Notes under the pieces: generated by a model
Told to the model about the DNA's origin: nothing
What the model saw: the letters and a program-made list of their open reading frames with translations, nothing else
Database searches by the model: none
From: Gammaproteobacteria bacterium
GTDB lineage: Bacteria > Pseudomonadota > Gammaproteobacteria > Arenicellales > Spongiicolonaceae
Assembly (NCBI GenBank): GCA_007570945.1
Contig: RKSH01000193.1
Coordinates: forward strand, 1 to 30,633
Direction of reading: 5' to 3'
DNA length: 30,633 nt
Made by a program: the position numbers and the translations under genes
Shown: positions 1 through 6,167 of the stretch, piece after piece
How the letters are laid out: the number at the start of each line of letters is the position of its first letter
Numbering within the stretch: position 1 is the first letter of the stretch

Positions 1-96
1 GCAGCCGTTCGGATGCGCCGCCGCCCACGCCTGCATGATGCCCAAGCAGTCGCCGTGATACAGCGTGTTGGGCGCGAGGGGCAGGTCGAGGGACAT
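1..96 (-). CDS. DNA methyltransferase, N-terminal fragment (runs off the window)
   Basis: Reading the minus strand from the ATG at 94-96 gives 32 open codons to the window edge. The segment NTLYHGDCLGIMQAW is the typical start of N4/N6 adenine or cytosine DNA methylases: a beta strand, then the GDC(L) element preceding the SAM-binding or catalytic motif in circularly permuted enzymes. This suggests a site-specific modification methylase, perhaps of a restriction-modification system, but catalytic motifs lie outside the window. No strong ribosome binding site is visible upstream; a perfect -10 hexamer (TATAAT) lies about 32 bases upstream. The family call rests on one short motif and is moderately sure; specificity cannot be judged. 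Confidence 0.6.
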   Translation of the reverse strand, partial: MSLDLPLAPNTLYHGDCLGIMQAWAAAHPNGC

Positions 97-127
97 GGGG
101 ATATTTTTTCGTTGCGGCGGTGCGCGG

Positions 128-133
128 ATTATA
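128..133 (-). promoter_or_regulatory. -10 box (TATAAT) for the methyltransferase gene
   Basis: A perfect TATAAT lies on the minus strand, about 32 bases before the methyltransferase ATG. The position 17 bases further upstream (GCACCC) has no resemblance to TTGACA, so only the -10 element supports a sigma-70 promoter. Confidence 0.3.
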
Positions 134-175
134 CCCGTTGAATTTTATGCGGGTGCGGGAATGTATGAGCTCAGC

Positions 176-275
176 ACATGTGAGAAAATTCAGGCGGCCT
201 CGGTGAGGGATTGATAGGACGCCATGGGGGTCTGGAAGTTTTGTTTTTTGCCGGCGTATGGTCGGTGATGGCAGT
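176..275 (-). mobile_element. Decayed insertion-sequence end (transposase C-terminus), copy 1
   Basis: The block beginning ACATGTGAGA at 176 is repeated, by hand alignment at roughly three quarters identity, at 30522-30620. On the minus strand it reads as a transposase tail: CHHRPYAGKK, then QTPMASYQSLTEAA and a TGA stop at 190-192. A histidine/arginine-rich HHRPH element followed by TPM resembles the C-terminus of rve (DDE integrase) transposases of the IS3/IS481 kind. Nothing upstream (plus-strand higher coordinates) is recognisable as transposase; DUF924 coding sequence follows, so only the last 30 or so codons survive. The shared ACATGTGAGA just beyond the stop may be the element's terminal repeat. 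The family assignment is tentative; the repeat itself is plain. Confidence 0.55.
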
Positions 276-287
276 TTGGGCCCGGCG

Positions 288-316
288 TTGTGCCGATTTT
301 TGCGCGGTGTTACACT
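288..316 (+). promoter_or_regulatory. Possible promoter placing the start at the DUF924 ATG
   Basis: TTGTGC (288-293), a 17-base spacer and TACACT (311-316) form a weak sigma-70 match. The ATG at 324 lies 7 bases after the -10 box, so transcription would begin at or next to the start codon (leaderless). This agrees with the absence of any Shine-Dalgarno sequence. Confidence 0.3.
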
Positions 317-323
317 GCGCGGC

Positions 324-935
324 ATGGCGGACAAGATTGACGAGATTCATCATTTCTGGTTCGACGATTGCCTTGACAACGTGGAGAAAATTAAGCGGCG
401 GTTTGCGCTTTGGTTTTCCGTTTGCGGGGAATTTGACCGCGAGGTGACGGCAAAATTTGGCGCCGATGTGGCGTGCGCGGCGGCCGGGGAATACGACTCG
501 TGGGCCGGCACGCCGCGCGGTGCGCTGGCGTTGATTCTGTTGCTGGACCAATTTCCGCGCAACATTTACCGTGGTACGGGGCGCGCTTTTGCGCATGACG
601 AAAAAGCGCTGGCCCATTGTCTGGCGGTGAGCGACGGCGGCGGGGATAAGGCGCTGGGTTTTATTGAACGGGTTTTCTTGTTGATGCCGCTGCAGCATGC
701 CGAGGACGCGAAGATTCAGCGGCTGTCGGTGGAGCGGTTTGCGCGGTTGCGGGAGGATGCGGCGCCGGCGTTTCAGGAAATCGCCGACGGCAATCATGAA
801 TACGCGCTGCTGCACAAAAAAATCATCGACCAATTCGGGCGGTTTCCGCACCGCAACAAAATTTTGGGGCGCCAGTCCACCGCCGAGGAGGAGGAATATT
901 TGCGCGAATCCGGGGAGAGTTTCGGCCAGGGGTGA
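324..935 (+). CDS. DUF924 family protein
   Basis: This 203-residue protein matches the DUF924 family, a helical tetratricopeptide-like fold of unknown biochemical role common in proteobacteria. Diagnostic stretches are IHHFWFDD near the N-terminus, WFSVCGEFD, the invariant-looking LLLDQFPRNIYRG, AFAHDEKAL, and the C-terminal FGRFPHRNKILGR. The reading frame is open further upstream, but the ATG at 324 is chosen because family members begin just before the FWF element and the upstream residues are unlike the family. There is no Shine-Dalgarno sequence; a -10-like box lies 7 bases before the ATG. It stands alone between the transposase remnant and smc. The family assignment is confident; the function is unknown. 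Confidence 0.9.
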   Translation: MADKIDEIHHFWFDDCLDNVEKIKRRFALWFSVCGEFDREVTAKFGADVACAAAGEYDSWAGTPRGALALILLLDQFPRNIYRGTGRAFAHDEKALAHCLAVSDGGGDKALGFIERVFLLMPLQHAEDAKIQRLSVERFARLREDAAPAFQEIADGNHEYALLHKKIIDQFGRFPHRNKILGRQSTAEEEEYLRESGESFGQG

Positions 936-952
936 GGACGCGGGCTTTTTTG

Positions 953-961
953 TGCTATTCT
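953..961 (+). promoter_or_regulatory. Possible extended -10 promoter for smc
   Basis: TGCTATTCT (953-961) fits an extended -10 element (TGn followed by TATTCT), 18 bases after the DUF924 stop and about 58 bases before the smc ATG. No -35 match is seen. Confidence 0.25.
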
Positions 962-1019
962 CCGGTCTCCGCCGCGCCTCAGAAATTCACCCCAAACGAT
1001 TGATTTAACGCCGTTTTCA

Positions 1020-4000
1020 ATGAAGTTTAAAAAAATTCAGTTGTCCGGTTTCAAGTCTTTTGTGGACCCCACCACGCTGACTTTTCCGGCCCACATGATT
1101 GGCATTGTGGGGCCCAACGGTTGCGGGAAGTCCAATATCATTGACGCCATCCGCTGGGTGATGGGTGAGGGTTCGGCGCGCACCTTGCGCGGCGGTAGCA
1201 TGGATGACGTGATTTTTAACGGCTCCAGCGCGCGCAAGCCGGTGGGCAAGGCAGCGGTGGAGTTGGTTTTTGACAATGCCGCCGGGCGCGTCGGCGGCGT
1301 GCACAGCCATTTTGCCGAGATTTCCATCCGCCGCACCCTGGCGCGGGATGAGCCCTCGGAATATTTTCTCAACAACACCAGATGCCGGCGGCGCGACATT
1401 GCCGATATTTTCCACGGCACCGGGCTCGGCCCGCGCTCCTATTCCATCATTGAACAAGGCATGGTCAGCCGCATCGTGGAGGCCAAGCCGGAGGAGTTGC
1501 GCGCTTTTGTGGAGGAGGCGGCGGGCATTTCGCGCTACAAGGAACGCCGCCGCGAAACCGAAGCGCGCATCCGCCACACCCGGGAAAACCTGCAGCGCGT
1601 GGAGGACATCCGCCGTGAGTTGGAGGCGCAGTTGCGGCGGTTGCAGCGGCAGTCGCAGCAGGCGCGCCGCTACCAGGCGCTGAAACAAGAGGAGCATGAG
1701 GTGAGCGCGCAACTGTTGGCGTTGCGCTGGCTGGAGGAGGAGGAGCGGCTGGCGGCGGTGAATGCCGAGGTGTCGCGCTTGCAGACCGAGGCGGAAGGCA
1801 AGGTGGCGCGGGTGCGCGAGAGCGAGGCGCAAATAGAGGAAAAGCGCGCGGCGCACGCCGGTGAGCAGGAAAATTTAAATCAGGCGCAGGCGCGTTTTTA
1901 CGGCGTGCAGGCCGATATTTCGGCACTGGAGCAGCGCCTGGAACTGGCGCGGGAAACCCACGCCCGGCAGCAGAGCGGCCTGCGGCAGGCGCGGGAGGAG
2001 TTGGAAAAAGCGCGCCATCATGTGCAAGGCGACCGCGAAAAACGCGGCGCGGTGGAGGCGGACATCGCGCAATTGCAGCCGCGCCTTATGCAACTGCAGG
2101 CCGAGCGCGAGCAGGCCGCCGAGGCGCTGGCGCGGGCCTCGGGCGATTTGGAGGCCGAGTTGGCGGAACTGGACAAGCGCATCCGCGAGCGGCGCAAGGC
2201 GCTGGAAGAACGGCGCGGCGAGACCGACCAGGTGCGCGCCCGGCTGCAGACGATGGCGGCGCGGCTGGCCTCGTTGCGCGATTTGCAGCGGCATGCCCTG
2301 GGCGAGGACGACCAGGCCCTGGCGACGTGGTTGCAGGACAGCGGATTGGGCCAACTGCCGCGCCTGGCTGGCCGGGTGCGGGTCAGCGGCGGCTGGGAGC
2401 GCGCGCTGGACCGCCTGCTGGGCGACAAACTTTCCGCGCTGTGCGCCGACTCGGTGGAGTTGGCCGCCGCGCCGCCGGCCGGACCCGGGTTAGTGTTGGT
2501 GGAGCGCGGCGGTGAGGGTGAGGGCGGCGGCGGGGCCGGGCGGCTGCTGAATTATGTGGAGTGCGGCGAGGTGGATTTGGGCGAATGGTTAGCCGGCGTG
2601 CGCACCGCGGAAAATTTGACCGAGGCGCTGCGGCTGCGGCGTGAGCTTGCGCCGGGTGAGTGCGTCGCCACGCGCGACGGGGTGATTGCCGGGCGGCGCT
2701 GGCTTAGCTATCCGCCGTCGGCCGGGCATGAGGATGGTTTTGGCGGCGGCGTGCTGCAGCGTGAACAGGAGATTGAACAAACCACCGCGGCCCATGCCGA
2801 AATTCAAAAAGAGTTGCAAAAACGCGCCGAGGCCGATGAAGCCGCGCAGGCCGAACTTGCCGGCCTTGAGGAACAGCGCGTGGCGCGCCAGCAGCGGTGG
2901 AACGAGCACGCCGCCGACCTGGCCGAGTTGCACAAGCGCCTGGGCCAGGGTGATGAGTCCGCCGGCGGTGAGGGCCGGGCCGAGTCCGGCGCGCCGCTGC
3001 AGAGTGCGGCGGTGTTTGGCGGCGGCGGTGACGATGACGGCGGCGAGTTGCGCAAATCGCTGAAAAAATTGCGCGGCCGGGTGGAGGCGACCAGCAACGC
3101 GTTTCGGGAATGTGAACTGAAGTTGCAAAGTCTGCAGGCCACCCGCGATTCTCTGCTGGAGCAGGAGCAGCGCGCCGGTGAGCGTCTGGCGCATCTGTTG
3201 GGGCAGGAGGAGGACTTGAGTCGCGACCTGGAGTCGGCGGCGGCGCCGGGCGATGATGCGGCGCGCCAACTTGATGCTTTGCTTAAGCAAAAGGTGGAGG
3301 CGGAACAGAAACTGCGGCAGGCGCGGCGCACGGTGGAGCAACTGGACGAGCAACTGCGCGCCGCCGCCGCCGCGCGCCGGCAACTGGAGCAGGAGGCGCA
3401 GGAGGCGCGCGGCGCGGTGGAGGAAAAGCGCGTGGCGCGGCAGGAGTTTGTCACCCGCCAGCAGACGCTGCGCGAGCAGGTGGAGGAAACCGGGGCCGAA
3501 CTTAAGGCGGTGGTGGACGCGCTACCGGAGGACGCCGAGGCCGCCGCCTGGGACGGCCGGCTGGCCGGCATCCGCCGCAAGGTGGAGCGCATCGGCGCGG
3601 TGAACCTGGTGGCCATCGACGAGTTTGAGGAACAGTCGCGGCGCAAGGAATATTTGGACCGGCAGTCCGAGGACTTAAACAGCGCGCTGCAGACGCTGGA
3701 AGAGGCGATGCGCAAAATCGACCGTGAAACCCGGGCGCGGTTCAAGGAAACGTTTGAGCGGCTAAACGGCGGCTTTCAGGAATATTTCCCGCGCCTGTTT
3801 GGCGGCGGCAGCGCGGCGTTAGAGTTGACCGGCGACGATTACCTGAGCGCCGGGGTGACGGTGACGGCGCGCCCGCCGGGCAAGCGCAACAGCACCATTC
3901 ACCTGCTGTCCGGCGGCGAGAAGGCGCTGACCGCGGTGGCGCTGCTGTTCTCGCTGTTTGAGTTGAACCCGGCGCCGTTCTGCCTGTTGGACGAGGTGGA

Positions 4001-4208
4001 CGCGCCGCTGGATGATGCAAACGTGGAGCGCTACTGTGAGACATTGCGCAGCATGGCGCAGAAGACACAGTTAATTTTCGTCACCCACAACAAAATCACC
4101 ATGGAGGCGGCCAATATTTTGATGGGCGTGACCATGGCGGAGCCGGGCGTGTCGCGGCTGGTGTCGGTGAACGTCGAGGAGGCGGTGCAGATGGCGGCGG
4201 AACAGTGA
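1020..4208 (+). CDS. smc: Chromosome segregation ATPase SMC
   Basis: This 1062-residue structural-maintenance-of-chromosomes ATPase forms the ring core of bacterial condensin. The N-terminal head has Walker A GPNGCGKS at residues 31-38. A first coiled-coil arm runs from about 166 to 429, a hinge from about 430 to 575, and a second arm from about 576 to 895. The C-terminal head carries the signature LLSGGEKAL near 962 and Walker B FCLLDEVDAPLDD near 986. It is shorter than the usual 1150-1190 residues because both arms are short. The second arm is interrupted by a Gly/Asp/Ser-rich stretch (about 641-676), and the hinge contains another Gly/Glu-rich run. The ATG at 1020 directly precedes the conserved FKKIQLSGFKSF start; no good ribosome site is visible. 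The last four bases overlap zipA (GTGA), as in the gammaproteobacterial smc-zipA-ligA cluster. Confidence 0.97.
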   Translation: MKFKKIQLSGFKSFVDPTTLTFPAHMIGIVGPNGCGKSNIIDAIRWVMGEGSARTLRGGSMDDVIFNGSSARKPVGKAAVELVFDNAAGRVGGVHSHFAEISIRRTLARDEPSEYFLNNTRCRRRDIADIFHGTGLGPRSYSIIEQGMVSRIVEAKPEELRAFVEEAAGISRYKERRRETEARIRHTRENLQRVEDIRRELEAQLRRLQRQSQQARRYQALKQEEHEVSAQLLALRWLEEEERLAAVNAEVSRLQTEAEGKVARVRESEAQIEEKRAAHAGEQENLNQAQARFYGVQADISALEQRLELARETHARQQSGLRQAREELEKARHHVQGDREKRGAVEADIAQLQPRLMQLQAEREQAAEALARASGDLEAELAELDKRIRERRKALEERRGETDQVRARLQTMAARLASLRDLQRHALGEDDQALATWLQDSGLGQLPRLAGRVRVSGGWERALDRLLGDKLSALCADSVELAAAPPAGPGLVLVERGGEGEGGGGAGRLLNYVECGEVDLGEWLAGVRTAENLTEALRLRRELAPGECVATRDGVIAGRRWLSYPPSAGHEDGFGGGVLQREQEIEQTTAAHAEIQKELQKRAEADEAAQAELAGLEEQRVARQQRWNEHAADLAELHKRLGQGDESAGGEGRAESGAPLQSAAVFGGGGDDDGGELRKSLKKLRGRVEATSNAFRECELKLQSLQATRDSLLEQEQRAGERLAHLLGQEEDLSRDLESAAAPGDDAARQLDALLKQKVEAEQKLRQARRTVEQLDEQLRAAAAARRQLEQEAQEARGAVEEKRVARQEFVTRQQTLREQVEETGAELKAVVDALPEDAEAAAWDGRLAGIRRKVERIGAVNLVAIDEFEEQSRRKEYLDRQSEDLNSALQTLEEAMRKIDRETRARFKETFERLNGGFQEYFPRLFGGGSAALELTGDDYLSAGVTVTARPPGKRNSTIHLLSGGEKALTAVALLFSLFELNPAPFCLLDEVDAPLDDANVERYCETLRSMAQKTQLIFVTHNKITMEAANILMGVTMAEPGVSRLVSVNVEEAVQMAAEQ

Positions 4209-5407
4209 ACCTCGGCGGACTACAACTGGACCTGCAGGCCATTCTGCTGCTGTGCGGCGCCGCCCTGGTGGCGGTGATTGCGCTGGTGTCGTGGGCCGCG
4301 GTGCGGATGGACCGCAAGGACCGCCGCCGCCAGACGCGCAACAGCGGACGGCGCGAACGGTCGCTGGAGGCGGAGGATGGCGACGTGCCGTCGCTGGATG
4401 ACGGTGCGCAGCCGGAGATGGAACATGCCGGGGCGGACGCGGCGGATGCGGAGGAGGAATTGCCGGCCGCGCTGATGGATGAACTGGACCGCGAATACCG
4501 CGAGGCCGGCCGCGCCGATTACGACAGCGGCCGGGCGCCGTCGCGTTCTGAGGGCCATCCGGCCGGGGTGTCCAACAATATGGATTACATCGTCCGCCTA
4601 AGCGGCGTCGGGGCGGTGACGCCGCCGCGCCTGCTTGAGGTGCTGCGCAAGTGCCGCGGCCAGGCCATCATGCCGGCCAGCGCCCACGGCTGGCGCTACC
4701 CCGCCGGCGGCTGGCGGAATCTGGAGCAGGCGCGCGCCGATGAGAACTTCGGCGACGTGGTGATGGCCATGCAGTTGGCCGACCGCAAGCGCAGCATCGG
4801 CCGCGGCGAGTTGGAAACTTTTGACCGCGCCATCCGCGGCGCCGCCGAGCAAATCGACCGTGAAGTGCAGACCAACATGGAGGCCGCGGACGGCGTTGCG
4901 CGCGCCGCCGAGTTGGTGGAACTGTGCCGCGCGTACGACGTGTCGGTGGTGCTCAACATTCTGTCCGATGCGGCCGACGGTTTCAGCGGCGTCGACATTG
5001 ACCGAATCGCCGGCGAGTTCGGCATGGAAATGGGCCGCCGCAACATCTACCACAAGGTGAGCGCCATCCGCGGCCGCAAGGTGACCATGTTCAGCATGGC
5101 GAGTTTGTTCAAGCCCGGCCATTTTCCGCCCGGCGGCCTTGAGTCGTTCCGCACCCGCGGCCTCACCATGTTCATCAACATTCCCCTCACCGCCAACCCG
5201 GCCGGGGTGTTTAACAACATGTCGTCGGTGGCGCGGGGCTTGTGCGACCGCCTCGGCGGCCGCCTGGTGGATCGCGGCCGCGAGTTGCGGCCGCTGAGTG
5301 ACAACGACATTGAAATGATTCGCGGCGGCGTGGACAAAGTGGCGCGCGACCTGGAGCGCAACGGCATTTCCCCCGGCGGCGCCGATGCGCGGCGGCTGTT
5401 TTCCTGA
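4205..5407 (+). CDS. zipA: Cell division protein ZipA
   Basis: This 400-residue inner-membrane protein tethers FtsZ to the membrane at midcell. An N-terminal membrane segment (about residues 6-30, LLLCGAALVAVIALVSWAAV) is followed by basic residues, then a charged, low-complexity acidic linker (about 35-120). The C-terminal FtsZ-binding domain runs from about residue 125, with the family-like VTMFSMASLFKPGHF and GLTMFINIP strands. The GTG start overlaps the smc stop by four bases, implying translational coupling, and the stop codon is itself part of the ribosome binding site of ligA. ZipA is essentially restricted to Gammaproteobacteria, so this gene is the best taxonomic marker in the window. 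The domain carries a longer helical insertion than enteric ZipA. Confidence 0.9.
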   Translation: MNLGGLQLDLQAILLLCGAALVAVIALVSWAAVRMDRKDRRRQTRNSGRRERSLEAEDGDVPSLDDGAQPEMEHAGADAADAEEELPAALMDELDREYREAGRADYDSGRAPSRSEGHPAGVSNNMDYIVRLSGVGAVTPPRLLEVLRKCRGQAIMPASAHGWRYPAGGWRNLEQARADENFGDVVMAMQLADRKRSIGRGELETFDRAIRGAAEQIDREVQTNMEAADGVARAAELVELCRAYDVSVVLNILSDAADGFSGVDIDRIAGEFGMEMGRRNIYHKVSAIRGRKVTMFSMASLFKPGHFPPGGLESFRTRGLTMFINIPLTANPAGVFNNMSSVARGLCDRLGGRLVDRGRELRPLSDNDIEMIRGGVDKVARDLERNGISPGGADARRLFS

Positions 5408-5417
5408 GGCGAGCGGC

Positions 5418-6167
5418 ATGGGCGCCGACCTGAAAACGCCGGCCCGGGAAATTGCATCGCTGCGGCGGGAGATTCGCCGTCATGACCGCGCTTACTACGT
5501 GCTGGATGCGCCAACGCTGGGCGATGCGGAATACGACCGTCTGTTCCGCCGCTTGCAAGAATTGGAGGAGCGGCATCCCGAATTGGTCACCGAGGATTCA
5601 CCAACGCGGCGGGTGGGCGGCGAACCGGCCGGCAAATTTGCCGAGGTGAAGCACGGCGCGCCCATGCTGTCCCTCGGCAATGCGTTCAACGAAGGGGAAA
5701 TCCTCGCCTTTGACAAGCGCGTGCGCGAAAAACTGCAAGCGGCGGAAGTGGCATATGTGGCGGAGCCCAAACTGGACGGCCTGGCGGTGAGTTTGGTGTA
5801 CGAAAACGGCGTGTTGCACCGTGCCGCCACCCGCGGCGACGGCCTCACCGGCGAGGATGTGACCGCCAACATCCGCACCCTGCCGTCGGTGCCGTTGCGC
5901 CTGCACGGCACGGGCCATCCGCCCATGGTGGAGGTGCGCGGCGAGGTGGTGATGACGCACCGGGGATTCGCCGCGCTTAACCAAAAACAAAAAGAGAAAG
6001 GCGCCAAATTGTATGTGAACCCGCGCAACGCCGCCGCCGGCAGTTTGCGCCAACTGGATCCGCGCCTGACCGCCGAGCGGCCGCTGGAAATTTTCTTCTA
6101 CGCCATCGGCGCCAGCCGGGGCAGGTTTTGGCCATCGACACCCAGGTCGGGCGCAGCGGCGTGGTGA
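5418..6167 (+). CDS. ligA: NAD-dependent DNA ligase LigA, N-terminal part (frameshifted)
   Basis: This is the first half of LigA, which seals nicks using NAD+. Domain Ia is present (HDRAYYVLD, LGDAEYDRLFRRL), as is the start of the adenylation domain. Lys118 in EPKLDG is the AMP-accepting lysine, followed by TRGDGLTGEDVT, EVRGEV and NPRNAAAGSLRQLDP. Homology ends at FFYAIG (about 6093-6110). The frame then runs into unrelated residues and stops at 6165-6167. The next 85-95 residues of a normal ligase, including the DGVVIK and WAIAYKFP motifs, are absent, and the remainder continues in another frame. The ATG at 5418 is chosen over an upstream ATG because TGAGG at the zipA stop gives a well-spaced ribosome site. 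As written, the product cannot be an active ligase. Confidence 0.9.
   Translation: MGADLKTPAREIASLRREIRRHDRAYYVLDAPTLGDAEYDRLFRRLQELEERHPELVTEDSPTRRVGGEPAGKFAEVKHGAPMLSLGNAFNEGEILAFDKRVREKLQAAEVAYVAEPKLDGLAVSLVYENGVLHRAATRGDGLTGEDVTANIRTLPSVPLRLHGTGHPPMVEVRGEVVMTHRGFAALNQKQKEKGAKLYVNPRNAAAGSLRQLDPRLTAERPLEIFFYAIGASRGRFWPSTPRSGAAAW
6108..6130 (+). other. Deletion/frameshift junction inside ligA
   Basis: At this point the frame encoding FFYAIG ends and the +2-shifted frame encoding VLAIDTQVGRSG begins. In intact ligases these two motifs are separated by 85-95 residues carrying adenylation motifs IV and V. The junction therefore combines a loss of roughly 260-290 bases with a frame change. It may be a real lesion or an assembly error. 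Confidence 0.8.

Noticed and set aside
171..851. 226-codon minus-strand frame opposite the DUF924 gene
   Set aside because: Only its last 30 or so codons belong to the transposase remnant; the rest is antisense of DUF924 with arginine/glutamine-rich composition.
1185..2310. Internal deletion in SMC arm one, because it is about 55 residues shorter than arm two
   Set aside because: Arm two contains a Gly-rich insert of about 35 residues; without it the arms are nearly equal, so both are simply short.
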